Positions 8,447-16,390 of a stretch of 24,969 nt of DNA are shown here, piece by piece. A model generated the notes under the pieces. The model was not told where the DNA came from, made no database searches, and saw only the letters and a program-made list of their open reading frames with translations. The DNA lies in the NCBI GenBank assembly GCA_963933885.1, contig CAWVWF010000023.1, positions 1 through 24,969 on the forward strand, given 5' to 3'. The stretch comes from CAWVWF01 sp963933885. GTDB lineage: Bacteria > Bacteroidota > Bacteroidia > Flavobacteriales_C > GCA-002722245. The position numbers and the translations under genes were made by a program. Position 1 is the first letter of the stretch. The number at the start of each line of letters is the position of its first letter.

Positions 8447-9166
8447 TTAAAGCTTCTTTGTATACTTAAACTTACTTACAATTATCTTTTGCTTCTCTGT
8501 TTTAGGTAACGTATTGGGTAGTTTCCAAAAATTAATATGGAAACGATAATTGAAGGGCGTTGTTTTTTGATCTGACTTCAAGGTTTGGAGTTTTTCATCC
8601 ATCGTTTTGTTATAAGAAACATGACCATGAAACAATCCAAAGCTTAAGCTATCAGGTGTCCATTTAATAATGTGCGTTGTATAGTTTCCTTTTAAATTAT
8701 ATGATTGAGATGTAGAAAGTGGTGATTTAGAACTTAGATTATGAATCGTGTAATGCGTATTATTACTATTGAGTTTGTTCCATTTCGTGAATTCCACATC
8801 AATTTCTCCAGGAGATTTTCGCTTTTTTTGATATAAAAAAATTCCAAAAACAGTATTGTTTGCCAAGGAATCAAAACGACCGTTTATTTGAATTTCATAA
8901 ACACCATATCCATAATTGTGATCCTTACTTATTATTTCAGAGCAAACAATTCCTTTTGAAGTTGAATCAATCGAAAAATGAATTCCTTTTTCATCTTGAA
9001 CAATCGAAGTAGAATCCCATAAGTTTTTCCCAGGTCCATGAACATATCCATGTTGTTTTATAAACCAATCCTTTTTGGAAAATGAGAGTTCTTTTGTTAC
9101 TTCTTTAGTAGAAGTACAGGCTGAAATAAATAACGATATAAATAAGATTAAGGCAAAAATCCTCAT
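8447..9166 (-). CDS. GH16-like lipoprotein (concanavalin-A-like glucanase fold)
   Basis: A 239-residue lipoprotein: a hydrophobic signal ends in the lipobox FISAC, with Cys17 as the lipidation site. The remainder is a beta-sandwich of the GH16 type, with GYGVYEIQINGR, the catalytic signature GEIDVEF (nucleophile E121, D123, acid/base E125) and HIIKWTPDSLSFGLF, a strand conserved in GH16 proteins. The E-x-D-x-E motif is intact, so activity on beta-1,3 or beta-1,4 glucans or galactans is plausible, though the substrate cannot be told. Its start codon lies two bases after the stop of the 59-residue gene upstream, so the two are cotranscribed and probably translationally coupled. Confidence 0.75.
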   Translation of the reverse strand: MRIFALILFISLFISACTSTKEVTKELSFSKKDWFIKQHGYVHGPGKNLWDSTSIVQDEKGIHFSIDSTSKGIVCSEIISKDHNYGYGVYEIQINGRFDSLANNTVFGIFLYQKKRKSPGEIDVEFTKWNKLNSNNTHYTIHNLSSKSPLSTSQSYNLKGNYTTHIIKWTPDSLSFGLFHGHVSYNKTMDEKLQTLKSDQKTTPFNYRFHINFWKLPNTLPKTEKQKIIVSKFKYTKKL

Positions 9167-9168
9167 GC

Positions 9169-9348
9169 TTAAACCTTCAAGATTTCAATCGCTTTTTCTA
9201 AATCTGATTCTTTAATTTGCAATTCCATATTGGCTCCCTTTTTATTTCCACCAGTTAAGGTCGATTTCACGCCATGGATTTCCAATTTCACCTGAACCAT
9301 TTCCGCATCTTTTTTAGAGCAATCACTTAAGATATTAATCATCTTCAT
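9169..9348 (-). CDS. Small hypothetical protein, DUF2007-like pattern
   Basis: A 59-residue open frame beginning MKMINILSDCSKKDAEM and ending EKAIEILKV. The arrangement (A-x2-VQVKLEIHGVKSTLTGG, then LQIKESDLEKAIEIL) resembles the beta-alpha-beta pattern of DUF2007 'putative signal transducing' proteins, in which a short strand contains a G-[IV] turn and the last helix begins D-x2-KA. The link is tentative. TAA-GC-ATG joins it to the GH16-like lipoprotein gene with a two-base gap, strong evidence that it is a real gene. A second Met at position 3 is an alternative start. Confidence 0.7.
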   Translation of the reverse strand: MKMINILSDCSKKDAEMVQVKLEIHGVKSTLTGGNKKGANMELQIKESDLEKAIEILKV

Positions 9349-9463
9349 GCTTCAAATATACAGCTAATTAAATGTTAGATGATAAATGAACTCAATTATG
9401 ATGCATTACTTTTTAATTGAAGGAGAAACATGTATTTTGCGTAAAACCATGAATTTTCATCAA

Positions 9464-9484
9464 CTTCAAAAGAATCTTTTGAAG
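9464..9484. promoter_or_regulatory. Perfect inverted repeat upstream of desaturase operon
   Basis: Arms CTTCAAAAG and CTTTTGAAG (9 bp each, perfect) around AAT, about 100 bp before the first desaturase start. Outer TCAA and TTGA repeat the symmetry with a 2-nt offset. A dimeric lipid-responsive repressor is a reasonable guess; a hairpin is the alternative. Confidence 0.35.
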
Positions 9485-9583
9485 ATTTGAGAATTAATAC
9501 AATTAAATTATTCGCAGTTGCGGAATTCAATAATACTAAGCCATTGAAGTTCTCTAAACTTGCTTTAAACAAAAACATACAAC

Positions 9584-10681
9584 ATGCAAAAAATCAAATT
9601 CACTAAAGACGAAGGTTCCGATTTCTATAAGGAACTAACTCAAAAAGTAGACACTCATTTTTCGAGTAAAGGAATACCAAAAAGTGGTAATGCAACTATG
9701 GTTTTTAAAATCATCCTCTATTTCAGCCTAGTTGCTCTTTTCTATGGGCTAATGATTACCTCAGAATCCACTTCCGCTTTTTATGCATTTTACCTATTGA
9801 TGGGGCTTTCTATTTTACTTACAGCTTTCAATGTTTCTCATGACGCAGCTCATGGTGTTGCTGTAGAAAGCAAGTTTTGGAATAAGCTTCTATTCTCTCT
9901 TAGTTTCAACCTCCAAGGGAATAACGCTTACGTATGGGGGAAAAATCACAACGAATCACATCACCTCTACACGAATATCGAAGGAAGTGATATTGATGTT
10001 CTTAATAATCCAGTTTTAAGAATGACGTCTAACCAACCTTTGAAAGCGTTTCATAAGTACCAATTTTTATACGCTCCAATATTGAGTTTACTATATTCCA
10101 TCAACTGGTTTTTCATTCGTGAAGTACTCATGTTATTTAGAAGGTCAAGTCGAACTATAAGTATTAATGTACCACCATTAGAAGTAATGAAAATCTTGTT
10201 TTTCAAAACATTATACGTTGGATATATGATTCTTCTTCCACTCTATTTTTTACCTTTTGGAATCAATCATATTCTTTGTGTATTCATCCTAAACCACTTT
10301 ATGGTTTCAATAATTTTCACAAGTGTTTTAGGTGTTTCTCATTTATCAGATTACGTAGATCACCCAATGCCAGATGAAGATGGAAAATTAGCTATGAGTT
10401 GGCCAACATTACAAATGACAACCTCTGTGGATTATAATGCAAGCAGTACTTTTTTAAATTGGACATTAGGTGGTTTTAATGCGCATGCAATGCATCATAT
10501 TTTACCACAAATAAGTCATGTTCACTACTTGGATATTCTGCCAATTTTTATAGATACAGCAAAAAAGCATGGTATTAATTATATGAACATGCCATACAGT
10601 GAGGCGTTAAAATCTTACTATAGATTTCTATACAAAATGGGTCATCAACAATCTATAACTCCTTTGAAATATGCAAGCTAA
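9584..10681 (+). CDS. Membrane fatty-acid desaturase (acyl-CoA/acyl-lipid type)
   Basis: A 365-residue integral-membrane di-iron desaturase. The three histidine boxes are complete: HDAAH (86-90), HNESHH (122-127) and HAMHH (301-305), with an additional conserved NWTLGGFNAH lead-in. Hydrophobic helices lie at about 42-82, 160-180 and 205-250, the usual four-helix topology with the boxes on the cytoplasmic side. The spacing and the H-x3-HH-LYTNIEGSDID segment match the linoleoyl-CoA/front-end desaturase group of Bacteroidota. It should introduce a cis double bond into membrane acyl chains using reduced ferredoxin or a similar donor; regiospecificity cannot be read. The stop overlaps the start of the next desaturase gene by 11 nt. 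Confidence 0.92.
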   Translation: MQKIKFTKDEGSDFYKELTQKVDTHFSSKGIPKSGNATMVFKIILYFSLVALFYGLMITSESTSAFYAFYLLMGLSILLTAFNVSHDAAHGVAVESKFWNKLLFSLSFNLQGNNAYVWGKNHNESHHLYTNIEGSDIDVLNNPVLRMTSNQPLKAFHKYQFLYAPILSLLYSINWFFIREVLMLFRRSSRTISINVPPLEVMKILFFKTLYVGYMILLPLYFLPFGINHILCVFILNHFMVSIIFTSVLGVSHLSDYVDHPMPDEDGKLAMSWPTLQMTTSVDYNASSTFLNWTLGGFNAHAMHHILPQISHVHYLDILPIFIDTAKKHGINYMNMPYSEALKSYYRFLYKMGHQQSITPLKYAS

Positions 10682-11732
10682 ACATTTAAAAATCGAGGCG
10701 CATAACGACCTTTATAATACGATTAATAAGAAACTGAAAACAGAAATAAATTTCGATAAGAAGAAATCTAATATATACTTTATTCTTAAAGCTATTTTCT
10801 ATTGTACAGCTGCAATATCAAGCTACAGTCTAATCTTTATTATTTCCAATCCGGTTTTATACATTTTAAACTTTATCTGTTTCGGTTTTATCTCTGTACT
10901 ATTGTGTTTTAATTTTGCACATGATCTAAGTCATCATTCCATTTTTAAACGTCCATTTTGGGACAATTTAGGATTTGAATTTATCTACACTTTGGTAGGA
11001 GCACACCCAGAAGCGTGGAAAAAAAGACATATCAACTCACATCATTTCGCACCAAATGTGGCAAATTTCGATACCGATTTGGCAATTACGGGCTTAATTC
11101 GTGTGTTACCAAATAGTGATGTAAAGTGGTACCATAAATATCAATTTATCTATGCCCCATTTGCGTACATGGCATATTCATTTTATTGGGTTTTTATTAA
11201 AGATTTTCTAGTACTTGGCCAGTTTAGCCCTTCAGGAGTTTTACAAAATATCAGATATTACTTTACGTTCGTTTTTCTGAAGTCATTCTATATTTCATAC
11301 CTGTTAGTCTTGCCTCTATTATTCTCTGAACAACCAATTTCAGTTGTAATAACAGCCTTCTTGCTGATGCACATGATCCAATCTTTGTATACATTATTTA
11401 CTTTTTTCATTACACATCATGTAGATAATTCAAATTATCCAATAGCAAATGAGGAAGGTTTAATTAGTACTTCATGGTTTATGAATCAAGTTGAAAGCTC
11501 AAACGATTTTTACCCTTACAGTAAAATAGCCAATTTCATTTTTGGAGGTGTAAACAATCATATTGCCCATCATTTATTTCCTCATATAAATCATTTCCAT
11601 TACCCAAAGGTAAATCGAATTTTATACGATGTTTTAAAGAAGAATAATATTACACCCAACCAATCTACCTATTTTGGTGGGGTTATTTCTCATTTGAGAC
11701 TTTTAAAATTAAGAGGGATGCAAACTGTTTAG
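10671..11732 (+). CDS. Second membrane fatty-acid desaturase, overlapping the first
   Basis: A 353-residue paralogue of the preceding protein with the boxes HDLSHH (84-89), HINSHH (120-125) and HIAHH (297-301), all histidines present, and matching features such as WYHKYQFIYAPFAYMAYSFYW against FHKYQFLYAPILSLLYSINW. Its ATG lies inside the last codons of the first desaturase (11-nt overlap), so translation is coupled. Divergence between the two is large, suggesting different chain position or substrate, or a heteromeric arrangement. It lies directly before a strong terminator, so the operon ends here. Confidence 0.9.
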   Translation: MQAKHLKIEAHNDLYNTINKKLKTEINFDKKKSNIYFILKAIFYCTAAISSYSLIFIISNPVLYILNFICFGFISVLLCFNFAHDLSHHSIFKRPFWDNLGFEFIYTLVGAHPEAWKKRHINSHHFAPNVANFDTDLAITGLIRVLPNSDVKWYHKYQFIYAPFAYMAYSFYWVFIKDFLVLGQFSPSGVLQNIRYYFTFVFLKSFYISYLLVLPLLFSEQPISVVITAFLLMHMIQSLYTLFTFFITHHVDNSNYPIANEEGLISTSWFMNQVESSNDFYPYSKIANFIFGGVNNHIAHHLFPHINHFHYPKVNRILYDVLKKNNITPNQSTYFGGVISHLRLLKLRGMQTV

Positions 11733-11740
11733 AATTACAT

Positions 11741-11778
11741 AAAAAATCCTTGCATGATAACTCATGTAAGGATTTTTT
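11741..11778. terminator. Strong bidirectional intrinsic terminator
   Basis: A 17-bp stem (one G-U pair) from AAAAAATCCTTGCATGA to TCATGTAAGGATTTTTT with a TAAC loop. A- and T-runs flank it symmetrically, serving the desaturase operon and the convergent chitinase gene. Confidence 0.9.
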
Positions 11779-11804
11779 ATGCTCTTAATAATAAGAGTTT
11801 TTAT

Positions 11805-13142
11805 TTAAATCTTAACCATTTTAATATGCTGAACGTCATCTTTATTTAAGACCTGAATAAAATAGACTCCTGCATTCCAATTTTCACCAAGTTTTTGAGA
11901 TTCATTTAAAACCCCATTAAAAACCACAGCTCCTTTGTTATCATATACTTTAGCATTGGTCGCTTTTCCAGACCATGTGAATTGGTTTACAAAAGGATTT
12001 GGATAACCTACTCCGTGAGCCTCATCAACTGTTTGTGTTGAAGTAACATTAAGTGGAAATGCACATGAGTAGTTATCAGCAAAGCTATATACTCCAGAAG
12101 TTGCGTAGGAATCTTCATTAATAGACCAAGTCATTAGTCCTTTTAAACCTGGATAAGTAGTAGACATTGTATAACTATACCCTCCTGGTTTTGCAATCTC
12201 TCCTTTAAAATATTTAGCAGCATTACAAACATCAGTAGTACTTAAATATCCAGTCCCAGCAGCGTTATTCGCTGTTGATGCGGGAAGTGCAAACGTTAGT
12301 TTACTTGCTGGTAATCCGGCAAATATTCCCTTACCTCCAACACATGTAAAACCTTTTATTAAAGTTTCTGTCATTGCTAATGGAAATTCAGGAGTTGCAT
12401 CGTAATAAATTGATCCATCCCAAGCAAATGTTCCGCCTGCAGAACCACCTGTATTATATAGCTGAGTAGATAGCAAATCTAGTTCGTTTCTCAATCCATC
12501 AATAATTGGTAAATATGCTCCTCCGTTTGCATTAGTAACTCCCCAACTAGAAAGTCCACCTTGTACATAAAGAACTTCTGGAGCCATTAATAAAAGCATC
12601 TTCTTACCCGTTTGAGTTAAATAATTACTCATGATACTTTTAACAGCATCCACAACTCTAGTTTGTCCAGCAGCTGGAGAACTAATCGTCCAAGAAGAAC
12701 CAAAGGATAACGAAGCACCTTCAAAATCTAAATCAATACCATCCATCTTGTAATTATATTCAGCTAGTATAGCATTGATCGTAGTAACAAACTCATCTCT
12801 CTCTGTATTGTTTGTAAGTGAAATCGGACTTGTTGCTCCACCAATACTTAATATTACACGTTTTCCTTCAGCATGTAAAGCATCAATATCATCCATGAAT
12901 TCATTTTTCTTCTGCGTTGCAGTTCCAGAATATCCCGCTGGAATGTCGTATTTCATATCACTAGTTGATCCGCCCTGAGCTACAGCAAAAGCCAAACAAA
13001 CAACATTATAGTTCTCATGAATTTCAGAAAGTTTAATGTTATACCAATTTTCATGATACCCAACTAGGGTATTAGTTGGCAGTTGCGCACTTAATTTAAG
13101 TGTGAAAAAAGTTAGAATTAGTAAAGGAATTTTAAATCTCAT
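11805..13142 (-). CDS. Secreted GH18 chitinase with T9SS sorting domain (second)
   Basis: A 445-residue protein. The start is placed at MRFKIPLLIL, the first residue of a signal peptide cleaved near LSAQ (20). The GH18 barrel (22-355) starts LVGYHENWYN, has the second-strand SIGGA (99-103) and the catalytic DGIDLDFE (134-141; E141 proton donor), then STQLYN and LMTWSINED, like bacterial chitinases of the ChiA/ChiD type from Streptomyces. Residues about 375-445 are a T9SS sorting domain (GYPNPFVNQ, ENWNAGVYFIQV, KMVKI). It has little similarity to the chitinase at 5602-6801, so the two are not a recent duplication and may cleave in different modes. Confidence 0.93.
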   Translation of the reverse strand: MRFKIPLLILTFFTLKLSAQLPTNTLVGYHENWYNIKLSEIHENYNVVCLAFAVAQGGSTSDMKYDIPAGYSGTATQKKNEFMDDIDALHAEGKRVILSIGGATSPISLTNNTERDEFVTTINAILAEYNYKMDGIDLDFEGASLSFGSSWTISSPAAGQTRVVDAVKSIMSNYLTQTGKKMLLLMAPEVLYVQGGLSSWGVTNANGGAYLPIIDGLRNELDLLSTQLYNTGGSAGGTFAWDGSIYYDATPEFPLAMTETLIKGFTCVGGKGIFAGLPASKLTFALPASTANNAAGTGYLSTTDVCNAAKYFKGEIAKPGGYSYTMSTTYPGLKGLMTWSINEDSYATSGVYSFADNYSCAFPLNVTSTQTVDEAHGVGYPNPFVNQFTWSGKATNAKVYDNKGAVVFNGVLNESQKLGENWNAGVYFIQVLNKDDVQHIKMVKI

Positions 13143-13549
13143 AATTAGGTAGTTTAGGGTTAACGGCTTACCTAATATAAATGAATAACTTAACACTTAC
13201 AACGGTTTAGATGGTTGTCCGCTCTTTGTCCTATATATGAAATCACGTTTCAAAATGTCGTTCCCTACGCTAGAAAACAGCAATATCAAGCTTTATATTC
13301 CTTTTTTAATTCCAATTTAAACTTTGAACAAAATGTTCTGAAAATGGTCTTTGCTATTTAAATGACAAATGGATTTAAGCCTTATTAATTCAATTAAACA
13401 CAGCAATTTAAATTTTATAGTCTTCAAAGCATGTTAATGAATAATAAGGGGTTAGGAATTCTAATTAGCATATAAAAATTTTCTATTTCTTAGTAGTCAT
13501 TCTTTAATGAACAGTTTGTATATTTAAATCCAACACCAAAAAAACAACT
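13143..13549. other. Divergent intergenic region, chitinase / carbonic anhydrase
   Basis: A 407-bp AT-rich gap that must hold promoters for two divergent genes. A TATATTTA element at 13519-13526, 24 bp before the carbonic anhydrase start, is one mismatch from the Bacteroidota -7 consensus TAnnTTTG. A short GAACA-AAA-TGTTC dyad lies at 13326-13338. No open frame that looks coding was found. Confidence 0.5.
13144..13176. promoter_or_regulatory. Inverted repeat abutting the start codon of the second chitinase
   Basis: ATTAGGTA and TACCTAAT are perfect 8-bp arms around 17 nt, beginning one base upstream of the ATG. It could be an operator or a 5'-UTR stem covering the ribosome entry region. Seen directly; role inferred. 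Confidence 0.3.
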
Positions 13550-14176
13550 ATGGAAATCGATCAAATATTTAAGAACAATAAAAACTGGGTTGATAAGAAA
13601 TTAGCTTTAGATCCAAAATATTTTGAAGAGCTTTCAAAAGGGCAAAATCCTGATATTTTATATATTGGTTGTTCCGATAGTAGAGTTACCGCTGAAGACA
13701 TAATGGGTGTTGAACCTGGTGAAGCATTCGTTCATAGAAATATTGCGAACATGGTTCCCAATACTGATTTGAGTGCTATGTCTGTAATAGACTATGCTGT
13801 TCAACATTTAAAAGTAAAGCATGTAGTTGTTTGTGGACATTATTATTGTGGTGGTGTTAAAGCTGCAATGGAAAGTACTGACTTGGGTATTTTAAATCCA
13901 TGGTTAAGAAATATCCGTGATGTTTATAGAATGCATCAAGATGAATTGAATGCCATCAAAGACGAAGACACAAAATACAAAAGACTTGTTGAATTAAATG
14001 TTCTAGAACAATGTATCAATGTTATTAAAACTGCAGAAGTTCAAAGAGCATATGTAGATAGAGGTATTAAAGTTCATGGATGGGTTTTCGATATAAACTC
14101 TGGTAAATTAATAGACCTTAACATTGATTTCAAAAAAGTCCTTGAGGATGTTATGTCAATCTATAGATTAAAGTAA
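13550..14176 (+). CDS. can: Beta-class carbonic anhydrase
   Basis: A 208-residue cytoplasmic zinc enzyme interconverting CO2 and bicarbonate. The zinc ligands are all present: C41 and D43 in GCSDSR (with R45 completing the Asp-Arg dyad), H97 and C100 in CGHYYCGG. Other family marks are GVEPGEAFVHRNIAN and LDYAV-type SVIDYAVQHL. The length is normal for the plant/bacterial beta class. It likely supplies bicarbonate for carboxylases such as acetyl-CoA carboxylase. It stands alone with its own promoter and an intrinsic terminator 25 bp after the stop. Confidence 0.95.
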   Translation: MEIDQIFKNNKNWVDKKLALDPKYFEELSKGQNPDILYIGCSDSRVTAEDIMGVEPGEAFVHRNIANMVPNTDLSAMSVIDYAVQHLKVKHVVVCGHYYCGGVKAAMESTDLGILNPWLRNIRDVYRMHQDELNAIKDEDTKYKRLVELNVLEQCINVIKTAEVQRAYVDRGIKVHGWVFDINSGKLIDLNIDFKKVLEDVMSIYRLK

Positions 14177-14201
14177 ATACATACTTTTAAAAGAATTAAT
14201 T

Positions 14202-14231
14202 AGAGCTCATCAATTTGATGGTCTCTTTTTT
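14202..14231 (+). terminator. Intrinsic terminator after carbonic anhydrase
   Basis: AGAG-x2-CATCA pairs with TGATG-x2-CTCT (two internal mismatches) around a short loop, followed by six T. Confidence 0.65.
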
Positions 14232-14434
14232 GTGTATAAATAACTTGACTGAAAAACCAGAAAAACCAAAATCTAAACTCAGGGCTACATTATGATATTG
14301 AAATAACCTACTACCTAAATCATAAGTTTCTTAGTGCATCTTATTGTTGAGTTTAATGACTCATTATATCATCAAATCTAAATGATTAATTTTGTTTCCC
14401 GCTCCAATTTTAACGCATAGTTTCATTGAATGAA

Positions 14435-14466
14435 TTAACGGTAAATCTGGAGATTTTAACGGTAAA
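14435..14466 (+). promoter_or_regulatory. Tandem TTAACGGTAAA repeats upstream of MOSC gene
   Basis: TTAACGGTAAA occurs at 14435-14445 and 14456-14466, exactly 21 bp apart; a further partial copy TTAACG is at 14410-14415. They lie 61-92 bp before the MOSC start. Two-turn spacing of direct repeats is typical for response-regulator-type activators; function is inferred. Confidence 0.35.
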
Positions 14467-14526
14467 CAAAAGGATGATTCTAGGAAATATTTCAGAAAAC
14501 ATCATTCTATCAGTATATTTAAAGCT

Positions 14527-15333
14527 ATGAACGAGGCAAAACTAGCACGCATTCGTATTTATCCTATTAAAGGGTTGGATCCGGTTGAACTAAATGAAGT
14601 TCATGTGTGGAAGTATTCTTTGTTGCATGATCGTGAGTTCGCGATGGTGGCTGAGGACGGGACATTTGTAAATGGAAAAAGTAAATTCCCAGTCAACCTA
14701 CTAAAAGCAACTTACCAACTAGAAGAGCAAAAAGTAACGCTATCAAATAGAGATGGTTCGAATCAACAAAGCTTTAAGTTGGATGAGAACAATCAAGAAT
14801 TAATAGCCTATTTAAGTGCTTTTTTTAAAACCAATATTAGATTAATTCGCTCTACTCAAGGAGAGTTAATGGACATTCCGAAGTTGAGTAGTATTACAGT
14901 TGTGAGTACAAAATCAATCCAGTCTCTACAGAAAGATTTTCCAGATCACGCTTTAGAAGACCTTAGATTACGGTTTCGAACAAATTTAGAATTAAGCACT
15001 TTAGAAGCATTCGATGAAGAAGATCTATTTGATAAACCAGGAAAAGGAGTTCACTTTACAATCGGTGATGTTGAGTTTATAGGAATCAGCTCAAGAGCGA
15101 GATGCAACGTCCCGCCCAAGGATCCCATGACGGGTGAAACTGATAAATCTTTTGTGAAAAAGATGATGGACAGCAGAAAGGCTAGCTTACCAGAAAACAA
15201 TCTTCTTCTTGCCCGCGGAAATTACTACCAATTTACAGTAGATGTTTTCCTACCCGAAAATCAGGAAGGAAGAATCATTCGTATTGGCGATGAAGTTAAA
15301 AAAATTGGTGTGATCGATATTAAAACTAACTAA
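14527..15333 (+). CDS. MOSC domain protein
   Basis: A 268-residue protein with an N-terminal MOSC beta-barrel (about 5-70; RIRIYPIKGLDPVELNE and LLHDREFAMV) and the MOSC domain (about 140-258). The cysteine that binds molybdenum cofactor in related amidoxime-reducing proteins is present as C193 in SSRARCNVPPKDPMTG. Such proteins hold molybdenum cofactor and reduce N-hydroxylated or related sulfur-oxygen substrates, usually with a separate or fused electron-transfer partner; none is fused here. It converges with the glycosyltransferase gene, their 3' ends overlapping by 8 bp. Confidence 0.88.
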   Translation: MNEAKLARIRIYPIKGLDPVELNEVHVWKYSLLHDREFAMVAEDGTFVNGKSKFPVNLLKATYQLEEQKVTLSNRDGSNQQSFKLDENNQELIAYLSAFFKTNIRLIRSTQGELMDIPKLSSITVVSTKSIQSLQKDFPDHALEDLRLRFRTNLELSTLEAFDEEDLFDKPGKGVHFTIGDVEFIGISSRARCNVPPKDPMTGETDKSFVKKMMDSRKASLPENNLLLARGNYYQFTVDVFLPENQEGRIIRIGDEVKKIGVIDIKTN

Positions 15334-16390
15334 TCTTAAAACTTGACAACACCTCATCCAAAGCCTTGAAAGTTTCTTTATTACCTGATTGTTTGAAAGT
15401 ACTTAATCGCTCTTTAAATTCAGGTAAATCGTAAATAAACGCCTTAATATTATCAGCTGAAATCTCACTAAAATGTCTTCCGTATTTTTCTTTTTCGATA
15501 AAAGAAGCGTTTACCAATTGTTCGAATTGATTAGGAATTGGAATAGATAAAACTGGTTTACCTAAAAATACTGCTTCAGATAATAACGAATATCCACTGT
15601 TGGCAATTACTGCCTTTGCATTCGACAAGTCGCTTATAAAGCCTTTTTCACTAAACGATTTCAGTTCAACATTTCCGTGTTTTGCATCCTTGTTAAAACC
15701 ATATACCTTAAAAGTTTGAGAAGGTAGTTCTTGTAAAATTCTAATTAGTTCCTTCTCCTTTAAAGAAGATTGATAAATGATAAAATGCTTTCCAGATTTA
15801 ACTTTAGATTTTGCATTAATGATTTGCGGACGAAGAATCGGTGGAATAATCGAAGTGTTTTTCTTCTTCACCTTACAGTCAAAAAAACTAGAAATCAGAT
15901 AATGATTACAGTTAGGAACCTTCAACTTTATAACGCTTTTAGCCACAAGCATATTCTTCTTTTCCTCCTTAGCTATCTTGATATCCAATTCACATCTATC
16001 AATAACTTGCATGTTATCAATGCTTATGATCGGTAATTTATACTTCTTTGCATAGAAAAATGAAAATGATTCGAAATCAGATATAACCAAGTCGGGTTTA
16101 AACTCTTTATGAACCTTAATGTATTTTTCGAAGTTCACTTTTATCGCTTTCGGACTTGATTTTAAAGTCTCTTTAAAAGTCTTGAATTTAGAAACAACAC
16201 CATTCTTAAAAGCCAAATGAAAACCTTCAATCTGATAAACCTTACCAGGGAAAAACTCATCAAGAAAAGTATATGCACGATCACTCGTTACAATACGAAC
16301 ATCATGTTCTTTTAACAAGTGTTCAATTAATACTTTACTTCTTGTTGCGTGCCCCATACCTTCGCTAGGGATTCCGTATAATATTTTCAT
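15326..16390 (-). CDS. Glycosyltransferase, GT28/GT1-like (GT-B fold)
   Basis: A 354-residue cytoplasmic or membrane-associated GT-B enzyme. The N-terminal acceptor half starts with YGIPSEGMGHATRS, the glycine-rich loop typical of MurG-like and UDP-glucosyl transferases; the C-terminal half has the nucleotide-sugar site ANSGYSLLSEAVFLGKPVLSIP followed by NQFEQLVNA. This set matches the MJ1255-like 'glycosyltransferase family protein' group. The sugar and acceptor are unknown. Its ATG overlaps the TGA of the PAP2 gene (ATGA), so the two are translationally coupled, suggesting a shared lipid-linked product such as a glycolipid or polyprenyl intermediate. Confidence 0.82.
   Translation of the reverse strand: MKILYGIPSEGMGHATRSKVLIEHLLKEHDVRIVTSDRAYTFLDEFFPGKVYQIEGFHLAFKNGVVSKFKTFKETLKSSPKAIKVNFEKYIKVHKEFKPDLVISDFESFSFFYAKKYKLPIISIDNMQVIDRCELDIKIAKEEKKNMLVAKSVIKLKVPNCNHYLISSFFDCKVKKKNTSIIPPILRPQIINAKSKVKSGKHFIIYQSSLKEKELIRILQELPSQTFKVYGFNKDAKHGNVELKSFSEKGFISDLSNAKAVIANSGYSLLSEAVFLGKPVLSIPIPNQFEQLVNASFIEKEKYGRHFSEISADNIKAFIYDLPEFKERLSTFKQSGNKETFKALDEVLSSFKIS

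Larger units (their letters stand above)
14177..14526. other. Intergenic region, carbonic anhydrase to MOSC gene
   Basis: A 350-bp gap with the terminator at 14202-14231 and the tandem TTAACGGTAAA repeats at 14435-14466 described separately. No coding-like frame was seen in the rest. Confidence 0.5.

Noticed and set aside
9396..9578. 60-codon minus-strand frame, and a plus-strand frame opened by AAGGAG-AAAC-ATG but stopped after four codons (about 9427-9606)
   Set aside because: Both lie in the desaturase promoter region, have no recognisable features and contradict each other; the plus frame continues after its TAA for about 50 codons but shows no family match. A leader peptide cannot be excluded.
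12775..12978. 67-codon plus-strand open frame
   Set aside because: Antisense to the conserved GH18 barrel.
15770..16036. 88-codon plus-strand open frame
   Set aside because: Antisense to the glycosyltransferase gene, no domain features.
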